From: Luteimonas sp. 9C
GTDB taxonomy: Bacteria > Pseudomonadota > Gammaproteobacteria > Xanthomonadales > Xanthomonadaceae
DNA length: 64,000 nucleotides
Assembly (NCBI RefSeq): GCF_902506295.1
Contig: NZ_LR733312.1
Location: 727,064-791,063, forward strand
Direction: 5' to 3'
Each line of letters opens with the position of its first letter. Position 1 is the stretch's first letter. Below, piece by piece: positions 48,688 to 58,556 of this stretch. A model generated the notes under the pieces. It did no database searches. It was not told the origin of the DNA and saw only the letters and a list, made by a program, of their open reading frames with translations. The translations under genes and the position numbers were made by a program.

Positions 48688-51600
48688 ATGCTGAGTGTCG
48701 GCGTCGTCGTGGCAGCGGTCGGTGTGTGGCTGGCGGCGATGTTTGCGGCCGCGGTCTACGGCGAGCGCCATCCCGATGCGCTGGGGTCGCGCTGGCGGCA
48801 TATCTATGTGCTGTCGCTCGCGGTGCACTGCACCTCGTGGACGTTCTACGGCACGGTCACGCAGGCCGCGCGCTACGGCTGGCCGCTCCCGCCGACTTTC
48901 CTCGGCGCGATCCTGTTCCACCTGCTGGCCTGGCCGGTGCTGCTGCGGCTGGTGCGGCTCGCGCGCGACAGCAATGCGACATCGCTGGCCGATCTGATCG
49001 CCTCGCGGCTCGGCCGCGACGCCTGGCTCGCGGCGACGGTGACGCTGGTGGTCGCGCTGGGCCTGGTGCCGTACATCGCGCTGCAGCTCAAGGCCGTGGC
49101 GATGAGCTACGCGACCCTGCTCGGCCAGCCGCAGGCGCAGGCGGGCGCCGCTGCGCCGTGGCAGGACAGCGCGTTGTACGTCGCGCTGGCGATGGCGCTG
49201 TTCACGATGCTGTTCGGCACGCGGCGTGCGAGCGCGGCGGGACACAACCGCGGCCTGGTGCTGGCGATGGCGTTCGAATCCGTCTTCAAGCTCGCCGCGA
49301 TGCTCGCGCTGGGCCTGTTCGTCTGGTTCGGGCTGCGCGGGGTGCCGGCATTCGCATCGCCGGCCGTGGTGACGCCGGTGGCCGGAGGCGCCGGCGGCTT
49401 CGTGCCGCTGGTGCTGCTGGGCGCGGCGGCGATGTGCATCATGCCGCACCAGTTCCACGTGGGCGTCGTGGAATGCCGCGAAGAATCGCACGTGCGCGCG
49501 GCGCGCTGGCGGTTTCCGCTGTACCTGCTGCTGATCGCACTGCCGATGCTCCCGCTGGCGCGCGCGGGCAGCGCCCTGCTCGGCGATTCGGTGTCCTCGG
49601 ACATGTACGCGCTCGCCGTGCCACTGGCGATGGGGCAGGAAGGCCTCGCTCTGATGGTGTTTCTCGGTGGCCTGAGCGCGGCGACCGGCATGGTCATCGT
49701 CAGCACGCTGACGCTGAGCCTGATGATCGGCAACCACTGGTTCGCGCCGGGCCTGTTGCGCGGCGCCTGGTCGCGCGGGGAGGGCGACGACCATCGCGGC
49801 GCGTTGCTGCTGCTGCGGCGCGGCGTGATCGTGGCCATCATGCTGCTGGGCTGGATCTACAGCCGCATGGTCAGCGGCAACGAGGCGCTGGCGGATGTCG
49901 GCGCGGTGTCGTTCTCGGCGCTGGCCACGCTGGTGCCGGCGCTCGGCTTCGCGGTGCTGCGTCCGCAGACGCCGCCGTCCGCGGCGCTGGTCGGCGTCCT
50001 CGCCGCGTTCGCCGCATGGGCGTGGGTGATGCTGGTGCCGATGCTCGCCGGCAATGCGCCGACATGGTTGCAGGCGTGGCCGGACGCGTTCGCATGGCTG
50101 TCGCCCGATGGCCTGTTCGGTCTGACCGGCTGGAGCCGGCTCGGCCGCGCGGTGGGCGCCAGCCTGTCGGTCGGCGTTGCGGTGACGTGGCTGCTGTCGC
50201 TGCGCCAGTCGCCCGACACGGCGGCCGCGCGGCGCCGTCGTCCCGGTGCGAGCCGGCAGACCCTGGCCAGCGCCGGCCGGCGTTTTCTCTCCGGCGCCCG
50301 CGTCGACGAACTGCTGCAGGACGCCCCTGCACAGGGGCCGGTGCCGCGGCGCGTGCAGGCGCGGATGGAACGCGAACTCTCGGCCGTGCTCGGCGCGGCT
50401 TCGGCGCGGTTGCTGCTCGACGCCGCGCGACGCGATGCCGGCCCGGATTTCGACACCGTCGCCGCCATCGTCGGCGAGGCCTCGCAGGACCTGCGCTTCA
50501 ACCAGCGTGTGCTCGAGGCCGCGCTGGAGAACATGACCCAGGGCATCAGCGTCGTCGACGACCAGTTGCGGCTGGTCGCGTGGAACGGCCGCTATGCCGA
50601 GCTGTTCGGCTACCCGTCGTCGCTGCTGCGCGTCGGCGTCGAAGTGGCGGCGCTGGTGCGGCACAACGTGGCCAGCGGTCTGATCGGCGCGGTCGACGTC
50701 GAAGCCGAGGTCGACAAGCGGCTGCGCCACATGCGCGCCGGCACGCCGTACGTGGCCGAGCGACGGCTCGTCGGCGGGCAGGTGATCGAGATCCGCGGCA
50801 ACACGATGCCCGGCGGCGGCTTCGTCGCGACCTTCACCGATGTCACCGCGTTCCGCCGCACCGAACACGCGCTGCGCCTGTCGAACGAAACACTGGAGCA
50901 GCGGGTTGCCGAGCGGACCGACAGCCTCGACCAGGCGCGGCGCGAGGCCGAGCGCGCGAACCTGGCCAAGACCCGCTTTCTGACCGCCGTGGGGCACGAC
51001 CTGATGCAGCCGCTGCATGCTGCGCAGCTGTTCACCGACGCGTTGTCGCAGCAGCTGCCGGGCGACGTGGAACCGCAGTTGCGGCAGATCCGTGGCGCGC
51101 TGGATTCGACCAGCGATCTGCTGACCGGTCTGTTCGACATGTCGCGGCTGGAAGCCGGCGGTCTGGTACCGCAGCCACGCGCGTTTCCGCTGGCCGAAGT
51201 CCTCGAACCGCTGGCCTCCGAATTCGCCGCGCTCGCGGCCGAGCGCGGGTTGTCGTTCCGCTCCGTGCCCAGCCGGGTCTGGGTCGACAGTGATCCGCAA
51301 CTGCTGCGGCGCGTGCTGCAGAACTTCCTCGGCAACGCCGTGCGTTACACCGCGCGCGGCGGCGTGCTGATCGGCGTGCGCCGCGTACGCGGGCAGGTGC
51401 GCATCGAAGTGCACGACACCGGTCCGGGCATTCCCGACGCGCAGCAGGCGGTGATCTTCGAGGAATTCCGTCGCGGCGACGGCGCGGCCGGGCAGGGGCT
51501 CGGGCTGGGACTGGCGATCGCGGACCGCATCGCGCATCTGCTGCAGGCGCCGATCACGCTGCGCAGCCGGACCGGTCACGGTACGGTGTTCGCGCTCACA

Positions 51601-52023
51601 GTCGCGGGTGCGCATGTCGACCGCGTCGCGCCGCTGCCGACCCGGGCCGGACTCGCCGGCGCGCGCGTGCTGGTCGTCGACAACGATCGCGCGGCGCTGG
51701 CGGCACTGGCGACGCTGCTGCGCGGGTGGGGCTGCAGCGTCGACGAGGTCGCCGATGGCGATGCGGCCGCGCGTGCGCTCACGCGGATGCCGGCCGATCT
51801 GTGGGTGTTCGACTATCACCTCGATGACGGCGACACCGGCATCGCACTGCATGCGCGCCTGGCTGCGCGCTTCGCAGCACGCCCGACGCTGATCGTCAGC
51901 GCCGACGACACCGGCGCGGTTCGCAGCGATGCGCTCGCCACCGGGCTGTCGCTGCTGCCCAAGCCGATCCGGCCACTGGCGCTGAAGTCGGTGCTGGACC
52001 GCATGCGCGCGATGCGCGGCTGA
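48688..52023 (+). CDS. Hybrid histidine kinase with sodium:solute-symporter-like sensor domain
   Basis: This 1111-residue kinase fuses a transporter-like N terminus of about 12 spans (residues 1-510, HCTSWTFYGTVTQAARYG is typical of CbrA-like sensors) to PAS, kinase and receiver domains. The phospho-acceptor is His770 in AVGHDLMQPLHAAQLF, the ATPase part has LGNAVRYTARGGVLIG and GLGLGLAIADRIA, and the receiver has Asp1042 in FDYHLDDGDTG. The DLMQPLHAAQLF box resembles the NahK/ErcS-type kinases. Whether the domain transports, senses a solute, or both is unknown. The next gene is 60 bp downstream. Confidence 0.92.
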   Translation: MLSVGVVVAAVGVWLAAMFAAAVYGERHPDALGSRWRHIYVLSLAVHCTSWTFYGTVTQAARYGWPLPPTFLGAILFHLLAWPVLLRLVRLARDSNATSLADLIASRLGRDAWLAATVTLVVALGLVPYIALQLKAVAMSYATLLGQPQAQAGAAAPWQDSALYVALAMALFTMLFGTRRASAAGHNRGLVLAMAFESVFKLAAMLALGLFVWFGLRGVPAFASPAVVTPVAGGAGGFVPLVLLGAAAMCIMPHQFHVGVVECREESHVRAARWRFPLYLLLIALPMLPLARAGSALLGDSVSSDMYALAVPLAMGQEGLALMVFLGGLSAATGMVIVSTLTLSLMIGNHWFAPGLLRGAWSRGEGDDHRGALLLLRRGVIVAIMLLGWIYSRMVSGNEALADVGAVSFSALATLVPALGFAVLRPQTPPSAALVGVLAAFAAWAWVMLVPMLAGNAPTWLQAWPDAFAWLSPDGLFGLTGWSRLGRAVGASLSVGVAVTWLLSLRQSPDTAAARRRRPGASRQTLASAGRRFLSGARVDELLQDAPAQGPVPRRVQARMERELSAVLGAASARLLLDAARRDAGPDFDTVAAIVGEASQDLRFNQRVLEAALENMTQGISVVDDQLRLVAWNGRYAELFGYPSSLLRVGVEVAALVRHNVASGLIGAVDVEAEVDKRLRHMRAGTPYVAERRLVGGQVIEIRGNTMPGGGFVATFTDVTAFRRTEHALRLSNETLEQRVAERTDSLDQARREAERANLAKTRFLTAVGHDLMQPLHAAQLFTDALSQQLPGDVEPQLRQIRGALDSTSDLLTGLFDMSRLEAGGLVPQPRAFPLAEVLEPLASEFAALAAERGLSFRSVPSRVWVDSDPQLLRRVLQNFLGNAVRYTARGGVLIGVRRVRGQVRIEVHDTGPGIPDAQQAVIFEEFRRGDGAAGQGLGLGLAIADRIAHLLQAPITLRSRTGHGTVFALTVAGAHVDRVAPLPTRAGLAGARVLVVDNDRAALAALATLLRGWGCSVDEVADGDAAARALTRMPADLWVFDYHLDDGDTGIALHARLAARFAARPTLIVSADDTGAVRSDALATGLSLLPKPIRPLALKSVLDRMRAMRG

Positions 52024-52083
52024 CGGCCGGGGCCGCCCGGCTCGCTACAATGACGGGTTTCCGACGTCCTCGACTGCCTCCCG

Positions 52084-52572
52084 ATGCCCTACACCCCGAT
52101 CGTCGCCACCCTCGGCTACGTGCTCTCGCCCAATCGCCGCCAGGTGCTGATGATCCATCGCAATGCGCGGCCCGGCGATCATCACCTCGGCAAGTACAAC
52201 GGTCTCGGCGGCAAGGTCGAGCCGGACGAGGACGTCGTCGCCGGCATGCGCCGCGAGATCATGGAAGAGGCCGGCATCACCTGCGAGGCGATGACGCTGC
52301 GCGGGACGATCAGCTGGCCCGGCTTCGGCAAGCAGGGCGAGGACTGGCTGGGCTTTCTGTTCGTCATCCAGGCGTTCGAGGGCACGCCGATGACCTCGAA
52401 CCCGGAAGGCACGCTGGAGTGGGTCGACGTCGACCGCATTCTCGAACTGCCGCTGTGGGAAGGCGACCGTCAGTTCCTGCCACTGGTGTTCGACACCGAC
52501 CCGCGCGCGTTCCATGGCGTGATGCCGTACCGCGACGGGCGCATGCAGTCGTGGTCGTTTTCGCGGTTGTGA
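52084..52572 (+). CDS. NUDIX hydrolase, probably 8-oxo-dGTP diphosphatase-like
   Basis: The 162-residue protein contains a complete NUDIX box GGKVEPDEDVVAGMRREI continuing into MEEAGI (residues 43-66), so the metal-binding glutamates are present. The N-terminal VLMIHRNARPGDHHLGKYNGLGG matches the MutT/NUDT1-like branch that hydrolyses oxidised purine nucleotides. Actual substrate is not proven. It starts 60 bp after the hybrid kinase and is convergent with a GNAT gene. Confidence 0.88.
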   Translation: MPYTPIVATLGYVLSPNRRQVLMIHRNARPGDHHLGKYNGLGGKVEPDEDVVAGMRREIMEEAGITCEAMTLRGTISWPGFGKQGEDWLGFLFVIQAFEGTPMTSNPEGTLEWVDVDRILELPLWEGDRQFLPLVFDTDPRAFHGVMPYRDGRMQSWSFSRL

Positions 52573-52609
52573 GCTGGTGGCGCGACGAGGTGGACAGGCC
52601 AGCCCCGAC

Positions 52610-53155
52610 TCAGCCGGCTTCGAACACCGCGTCGTAGCGAACCTTCGCGGACGGCACCACGTCGCCGAATGCAAGGCGCAGGAAGTACGTCGGCGGCACG
52701 CCAGGCAGCACCAGCCGCGGATCGGCGGCGAAGCCGAAACGCGTGTAGTACGCGGGATCGCCGAGCAGCACGCAGCCCGACGCGCCGAGTGACCGCAGAC
52801 GTTCGAGGGCAGCCGTCATCAGCGCGGTGCCAATGCCGTCGCGCTGGCACGCGGGATCCACGGCGATGGGTCCGAGTCCATGCCAGCCGGTCGTGCCATC
52901 GGACAGCGACACCGGCGACGTCTGTACGCAGCCGACCGGCACGCCGTCACGTTCTACGAGCAATGACACCGACGCGATTCCATGTGTGTCCAGGGCGGCG
53001 GCGATCGCCGCTTCAGTCCCGCTGGCGTGAGGCGTGTCCGCGAAAGCGCGGGTGATCAGCGCATCGCGCGCGTCGGCGTCGTCTGCTCGGAGGTCGCGGA
53101 TCAGCAGCGGCGCGCGATGCGGATGCGCATGGTCCATAGGCGTGGCGCCGGTCAT
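52610..53155 (-). CDS. GNAT-family N-acetyltransferase
   Basis: The 181-residue protein shows the acetyl-CoA binding pattern LGPIAVDPACQRDGIGTALM and ALERLRSLGASGCVLLGDPAYYTRFGF, which is typical of YhbS-like GNAT enzymes. The acceptor substrate is unknown. ATG 53155 was chosen because it forms an ATGA overlap with the mfd stop, implying translational coupling; MDHAHP at 53137 is another candidate start. It is the last gene of a minus-strand unit headed by mfd. Confidence 0.88.
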   Translation of the reverse strand: MTGATPMDHAHPHRAPLLIRDLRADDADARDALITRAFADTPHASGTEAAIAAALDTHGIASVSLLVERDGVPVGCVQTSPVSLSDGTTGWHGLGPIAVDPACQRDGIGTALMTAALERLRSLGASGCVLLGDPAYYTRFGFAADPRLVLPGVPPTYFLRLAFGDVVPSAKVRYDAVFEAG

Positions 53156-56100
53156 TGCGCGGCGCTCGACGGCGCCAGCGCGATCAGCAGACCCCGCGCG
53201 GCCTGGACGCGGGTTTCGGCATCGGGCAGGTCGAGCGTGATGCGCAGCTTGTCTGGTCCGTCCATGCGATAGCGCTGCGACTGGCCCTGCACGAGGCGGA
53301 TCACGGCCATCGGATCGACCTTCGGCTTTTCGACGAACTGCACGCGGCCACCGGTCTCGCCCAGGTCCAGCTTGCGGATGCCGAGCGCCGTCGCCTGCAG
53401 CTTGAGATCGGCGATCTGGAACAGATGCTTCGCGGGGTCGGGCAGCAGGCCGAAGCGGTCGATCATCTCGACCTGCAGTTCGCGCAGCTTGTCGATGTCG
53501 CGCGCGCTGCTGATGCGCTTGTAGAGCATCAGGCGCGTGTGCACGTCGGGCAGGTAGTCCTCGGGGATCAGCGCGGGCACGTGCAGTTCGATGTCGGCGC
53601 CGCGTGCATCCACGTCGTCGACATCCGGCAGCTTGCCCTGCTTGATGCTGCGTACCGCGCGTTCCAGCAGTTCGGTGTAGAGGCTGAATCCGACCTCGGC
53701 CATCTGCCCGCTCTGGCCTTCGCCCAGCAGTTCGCCGGCGCCGCGGATTTCCAGGTCGTGGGTCGACAGGGTGAAGCCGGCGCCCAGTTCGTCCATCGAC
53801 GCGATCGCGTCGAGCCGCTTCTTCGCATCGCTGCTGATCGAACGCTGGTCGGGAATCACGAGGTAGGCGTAGGCGCGGTGGTGCGAGCGGCCGACACGGC
53901 CGCGCAGCTGGTGCAGCTGGGCCAGGCCGAACTTGTCGGCGCGGTTGATGATGATCGTATTCGCGTTGGGGATATCGATGCCCGATTCGATGATCGTCGA
54001 GCACAGCAGCACGTTGAAGCGCTGCTTGTTGAAATCCAGCATCACCTTCTCGAGTTCGCGCTCGGGCATCTGGCCGTGGGCGATGCCGATGCGCGCCTCG
54101 GGCACCAGCTCCTCGAGCTCGCGCTGCATGCGGCCGATGCTCTCGACATCGTTGTGCAGGAAATACACCTGGCCGCCGCGGCTGAGTTCGCGCTGGAAGG
54201 CTTCGCGCAGCTGCGCATCGTCCCAGGGCACGACGAAGGTCTGCACCGCGAGGCGGTGCGCGGGCGGGGTGGCGATGATCGACAGATCACGCAGGCCGGC
54301 CATCGCCATGTTGAGCGTGCGCGGAATCGGCGTGGCGGTGAGCGTGAGCAGGTGCACGTTCGCGCGCAGCGCCTTGAGCGCTTCCTTCTGGCGCACGCCG
54401 AACCGCTGTTCCTCGTCGACGATGACCAGGCCCAGGTCCTTGAACTTCACGTCCGGCTGCAGCAGCCGGTGCGTGCCGACGATGACGTCGAGCGTGCCGT
54501 CGGCGATCTTGCCGATCTCGGTCTTGATCTCCTTGGTGCTCTTGAAGCGCGACAGCACCTCGACCCGGATCGGCCAGTCGGCGAAGCGGTCGGCCATCGT
54601 GCGGTAGTGCTGTTCGGCGAGCAGCGTGGTCGGCACCAGCACCGCGACCTGCTTGCCGGCGACCGCGGCAGCGAACGCGGCGCGCACCGCGACTTCGGTC
54701 TTGCCGAAGCCCACGTCGCCGCAGACCACGCGGTCCATCGGTTGGCTGGAGCCCAGGTCGCGCAGCATCGCCTCGATCGCGGCGTGCTGGTCCGGCGTCT
54801 CCTCGAACGGGAACGTCGCCGCGAACGGTTCGTACAGCGAACGATCGACGTCCAGCGCGAGACCGGCGCGGGCCCGGCGCTTGGCTTGGATTTCCAGCAG
54901 TTCGGCGGCGACGTCGCGCACCTTGTCGGCGGCCTTCTTGCGCGCCTTGGTCCAGGCCTCGCCGCCGAGCGAATGCAGCGGCGCGGTTTCCGGCGATGCG
55001 CCGGAGTAGCGGTTGACCAGATGCAGCTGCGACACCGGTACGTACAGGCGGTCGCCCTTGGCATATTCGATGTCGAGGTATTCGCCGGGCTGGCCGCCGG
55101 CTTCGAGCACGACGAGCCCGCGATAGCGGCCGACGCCGTGATCCTCGTGGACGATCGGCGCGCCTTCGCTGAGTTCGCCGAGGTCGCGGATGATGCTGTC
55201 CGGATCGCGCGCGGCGCGCTTGCGCCGGCGCGGCTGCGCGGCGCGTTCGGGAAACAGCTGACGCTCGGTGAGCACCGTGAGCTGCGGCGCATCGAGGGCG
55301 AAGCCGTTGTCGAGCGGGGCGATCGCGACTGCGAATTTCGCGTCGCGATCGGCGACGAAGCTCGCAAAATCCTGCAGCACCGACGGCCGCAGCTTGCCGG
55401 CGTGCAGGATTTCCAGCAGGGCCTCGCGGCGGCCGGCCGAGTCGGCGGCGATCAGCACGCGGCCGGGGTAACTGCCGAGGAAGGTGACCAGTGCGTCGGC
55501 CGGGGTATGGTCGCGCGCGGCCAGCGGCAGGTCGGGCGCCGGCTGGTCGCCGAGCGCGGAGGCCTGCGCGTGACGCGGATGTTCGGCGTCGCAGACCTCG
55601 ACACGTGCGCCCTGGTTGAGCCGCTCGCGCAGCGCGTCCGGCGTGAGCCAGAGTTCGGCTGGCGGCAGCAGCGGACGTTCGATGTCGTGACGCAGCTGGT
55701 CGTAGCGGTGCAACACCTGCTGCGTCCAGAAATGGTCGCTGGCCGGCGACGCGCCGGTGTCGATGACCGGCAGCGTGTTCGCTGGCAGGTAGTCGAACAG
55801 CGTCGCCGTCGACAGCGGCGCTTCGCCCTTGTCGAGCAGGGTGCGTCGCGGCGTTTCGAAAAACAGCGGCAGGTAGTACTCGATGCCGGCCGGCGCGGCG
55901 CCGGCCTTGAGGTCTTGGTACAGACCGCTGCGGCGGGTGTCGATGTCGAAGCGCTCGCGCAGCGTGTCCATCGCGCGCGCGGTCGCGGCGTCGTCGAGCG
56001 GGACTTCGCGACCCGGCAGCATGCGCAGCGCCCCGATCTTCTCGAGCGAGCGCTGGGACTCCGGGTCGAAGGCACGGATGGTCTCGATCGCATCGTCGAA

Positions 56101-56673
56101 CAGCTCGATGCGGTACGGCTGGTCGGCGCCCATCGGATAGACATCGAGCAGACCGCCACGGACGGCGAAATCGCCCGGATCGTGCACCTGCGGCACGTGC
56201 GCATAGCCGGCGCTTTCCAGCCGGCGTTTCTCCGCATCGAGATCCAGGGTCTGGCCGACCGTCAGATCGAAGCTCGCACCGACCACATGACGCACCGGCG
56301 CCAGTCGCTGCATGAGCGTCTGCACCGGGACCACGACGATGCCGCGTTGCAGCGACGGCAGCCGGTGGAGCGCGGCCAGACGCTGCGAGACGATGTCCGG
56401 ATGCGGGCTGAAACGGTCGTAGGGCAGGGTTTCCCAGTCCGGAAACGGCACGACCGGCAGATCGGCGTCGACACCGCCCAGCGTGCGCAGATCGTGTTCC
56501 AGCTGTTGCGCGCCGTGGTTGTCGCGGGCCACGAGCAGCAGCGGCCCCGCGTGCGTCCGCGCCGCCTGCAGCACCGCCCACGCGAGCGCGCTGCGACTGG
56601 TGGGCGCACGCCACCAGGCGCGTGCATGACCGGCGGTGGGCAGGGGAGGCGAAGCGGTCGCGACGTGCGGCAT
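53152..56673 (-). CDS. mfd: Transcription-repair coupling factor
   Basis: Mfd removes RNA polymerase stalled at DNA damage and recruits UvrA. The 1173-residue protein has a UvrB-like N-terminal part (FPDWETLPYDRFSPHPD), the RNA-polymerase interaction domain (VHEDHGVGRYRGLVVLEAGG and LYVPVSQLHLVNRY), and a RecG-like translocase (GDVGFGKTEVAVRAAF, VDEEQRFG, TATPIPRTLNMAMAG, HQLRGRVGRS). A C-terminal regulatory domain follows. I prefer ATG 56673 (MPHVATASPP); ATG 56724 would add 17 unlikely residues. Confidence 0.95.
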   Translation of the reverse strand: MPHVATASPPLPTAGHARAWWRAPTSRSALAWAVLQAARTHAGPLLLVARDNHGAQQLEHDLRTLGGVDADLPVVPFPDWETLPYDRFSPHPDIVSQRLAALHRLPSLQRGIVVVPVQTLMQRLAPVRHVVGASFDLTVGQTLDLDAEKRRLESAGYAHVPQVHDPGDFAVRGGLLDVYPMGADQPYRIELFDDAIETIRAFDPESQRSLEKIGALRMLPGREVPLDDAATARAMDTLRERFDIDTRRSGLYQDLKAGAAPAGIEYYLPLFFETPRRTLLDKGEAPLSTATLFDYLPANTLPVIDTGASPASDHFWTQQVLHRYDQLRHDIERPLLPPAELWLTPDALRERLNQGARVEVCDAEHPRHAQASALGDQPAPDLPLAARDHTPADALVTFLGSYPGRVLIAADSAGRREALLEILHAGKLRPSVLQDFASFVADRDAKFAVAIAPLDNGFALDAPQLTVLTERQLFPERAAQPRRRKRAARDPDSIIRDLGELSEGAPIVHEDHGVGRYRGLVVLEAGGQPGEYLDIEYAKGDRLYVPVSQLHLVNRYSGASPETAPLHSLGGEAWTKARKKAADKVRDVAAELLEIQAKRRARAGLALDVDRSLYEPFAATFPFEETPDQHAAIEAMLRDLGSSQPMDRVVCGDVGFGKTEVAVRAAFAAAVAGKQVAVLVPTTLLAEQHYRTMADRFADWPIRVEVLSRFKSTKEIKTEIGKIADGTLDVIVGTHRLLQPDVKFKDLGLVIVDEEQRFGVRQKEALKALRANVHLLTLTATPIPRTLNMAMAGLRDLSIIATPPAHRLAVQTFVVPWDDAQLREAFQRELSRGGQVYFLHNDVESIGRMQRELEELVPEARIGIAHGQMPERELEKVMLDFNKQRFNVLLCSTIIESGIDIPNANTIIINRADKFGLAQLHQLRGRVGRSHHRAYAYLVIPDQRSISSDAKKRLDAIASMDELGAGFTLSTHDLEIRGAGELLGEGQSGQMAEVGFSLYTELLERAVRSIKQGKLPDVDDVDARGADIELHVPALIPEDYLPDVHTRLMLYKRISSARDIDKLRELQVEMIDRFGLLPDPAKHLFQIADLKLQATALGIRKLDLGETGGRVQFVEKPKVDPMAVIRLVQGQSQRYRMDGPDKLRITLDLPDAETRVQAARGLLIALAPSSAAQ

Positions 56674-56823
56674 GCGGGGGTCCGGAAAGGTGGAACACAA
56701 AACGACGGCAGCGCCGAAAGCCAAGTGGCCGGCGCGAATCGAGGGGTGCAGTCTAGACGAGCGCGTCGCAGGGCCTGCGACAGCGGACCCCGGCAGCGCC
56801 CGGAGGCGCCGCCGGGTATGACG

Positions 56824-57399
56824 TCAGCCCAGGCGGATGTTCGGCGTGGTGTCGACGGGCTGGCGCTTGAGTTCCAGCGACACGCGGATCATGCCGGGAG
56901 TGTCGATGGCCTGCTGCTGGAAGCTGAGCGACTTCGCCAGGGCGAGCATCGGCTCGTTTTCCTCGAGCACGTCGCCGAAGATGCGCTCCAGACGCTTGCC
57001 CTTGGCCCAGCGTACGAGGCGGCGCAACATGTGCCGGCCCAGCCCCATCCCGGCCACATAATGGCTGACGAGGATGTGGAACTCGGCCTGGCGCGTCCCA
57101 GGCAGCACGGCCGCGCGCGCCACCGCGCCGACCAGCGCATCACCCGGTGTGTAAGGTTCCGCGGCGACCAGCACGAACTCCGACTTCGGGTTCGGCTGGG
57201 TCAGGCGGTTGGCGGTCTCGGGCGAGAGTTCCGCCTTCGCGTAGAGGAACCGCTGCCTGACCTCGTTGGGCTCGAGCAGCGCGAACGACGCGCGCAGGGG
57301 TTCGGCATCGGCGGGGCGGATCGGGCGGATCAGCACCTGGCGACCATTGGCGAGGCGGATCTCCTCGTGCCAAGGGGGAAGTCGGTTGCGTGCGGTCAT
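56824..57399 (-). CDS. GNAT-family acetyltransferase
   Basis: The 191-residue protein carries ANGRQVLIRPIRPADAEPLRASF and the acetyl-CoA-binding VAGMGLGRHMLRRLVRWAKG. The pattern resembles the GNAT domain at the C terminus of Pat-type protein lysine acetyltransferases, but there is no CoA-ligase-like domain here. The substrate is unknown. It lies about 150 bp upstream of the mfd start on the same strand and about 120 bp downstream of rlmJ. Confidence 0.85.
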   Translation of the reverse strand: MTARNRLPPWHEEIRLANGRQVLIRPIRPADAEPLRASFALLEPNEVRQRFLYAKAELSPETANRLTQPNPKSEFVLVAAEPYTPGDALVGAVARAAVLPGTRQAEFHILVSHYVAGMGLGRHMLRRLVRWAKGKRLERIFGDVLEENEPMLALAKSLSFQQQAIDTPGMIRVSLELKRQPVDTTPNIRLG

Positions 57400-57520
57400 C
57401 GAGGATCGGGTCTGAACGGGTATGCGCGACCTTACCCGCAGAGTCTATTCACGAACCGTGAAGGCACTGCGCCTGTTGCGCGAAGTTAGGCCATTCATCG
57501 GGAATATCGACGCACGGCGT

Positions 57521-58378
57521 TCAGGCCGGCTCGCGCAGCCAGTGCAGCCGCGTGTCGGCGCCCGTCTCGCCGATCGACTGGCGGAGTGCATCGAGCGCCG
57601 GAGCCAGCGCTGTCGCCAGCTGCCACGGCGGGTCGAGGATCAACAGCCCGCTGCCGTTCATGCGCAGCGGCGAGTCGTCGGGTCGTACCAGCAGTTCGAC
57701 CAGCAGCGAGGACTTCGTCTGCAGTTTGCTCGCCGAACGCAGGAACGGCGTCAGCGTGCGGCGCTGCTTGATCGGATACCACAGCATCTGGATCCCCTGC
57801 GGCCAGCGTGCCAGACCTTCCCGCATGGCCTTGAGCGCGACGTCGAACTCGGCGGCCTGGGCCTCGTAGGGCGGGTCAACCAGCACCACACCGCGATTGA
57901 AGCGCTGGTCGCCGATCTTCGGCGGCAGAAGCGACTTGAACGCGGCGTAGCCGTCGCCCGCGTGGATCGCGACCCTTGGATCGCTGCCCAGCGCACGACG
58001 CAGCGCGCCGGCCGCGGCGGGCTCGGTCTCGCAGCAGGCGATGCGGTCCTGCTCGCGCAAGGCATGCGCCAGCAGCCACGGCGAGCCGGGATAGGCATCG
58101 GCGCCGTGCTCCGCCCGGCATGCGTTCACCGCCGCGAGATAGCGCGCGATCAGCGGCTGCTTCGGCGCAGTGGCCAGCAGCAAGCTGATGCCGTCATCGG
58201 CCTCGCCGGTGCGGCGGGCACGCTTCTCGCGCAGGCGATAGACGCCGCCGCCCGCATGGGTATCCAGCGCGAAGCAGGGCGCCGGCTTGGCCGTCAGCGC
58301 ATCGCAGATGGCGAGCAGCACGAGATGCTTGAGGACATCGGCATGGTTGCCGGCGTGGAAGGCGTGTTGGTAGTTCAT
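57521..58378 (-). CDS. rlmJ: 23S rRNA (adenine2030-N6)-methyltransferase RlmJ
   Basis: RlmJ methylates A2030 of 23S rRNA (E. coli numbering). The 285-residue protein starts MNYQHAFHAGNHADVLKHL, a signature of this family, and has the N6-adenine methyltransferase motif VLVDPPYE plus ALDTHAGGGVY and CETEPAAAGAL for SAM binding. ATG 58378 restores the conserved N terminus; the frame is open 17 codons upstream. Confidence 0.95.
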   Translation of the reverse strand: MNYQHAFHAGNHADVLKHLVLLAICDALTAKPAPCFALDTHAGGGVYRLREKRARRTGEADDGISLLLATAPKQPLIARYLAAVNACRAEHGADAYPGSPWLLAHALREQDRIACCETEPAAAGALRRALGSDPRVAIHAGDGYAAFKSLLPPKIGDQRFNRGVVLVDPPYEAQAAEFDVALKAMREGLARWPQGIQMLWYPIKQRRTLTPFLRSASKLQTKSSLLVELLVRPDDSPLRMNGSGLLILDPPWQLATALAPALDALRQSIGETGADTRLHWLREPA

Positions 58379-58556
58379 CGCGACAGCGTACCGGGGCGAG
58401 ACCCAAGCAGTAAGCAGCGCGCACGCCAATTACCATAAGCGCCTACCTCAGGGCGCGGGTTTTCCGGTCCGCGAGAAGTGCGAGACCCCCCATTTCGCCG
58501 ACGGGGAGTGGAACATTATCTGGGGGTGCATCCGATAACCACCGCGGAGAGAATCG

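Noticed and set aside
48637..51852. A 1071-codon minus-strand open frame opposite the hybrid kinase
   Set aside because: It is composed of His/Arg/Gln-rich low-complexity sequence typical of antisense frames in high-GC DNA.
53155..57489. A 1444-codon plus-strand open frame opposite mfd
   Set aside because: It has no recognisable domain; mfd motifs on the minus strand explain the region fully.
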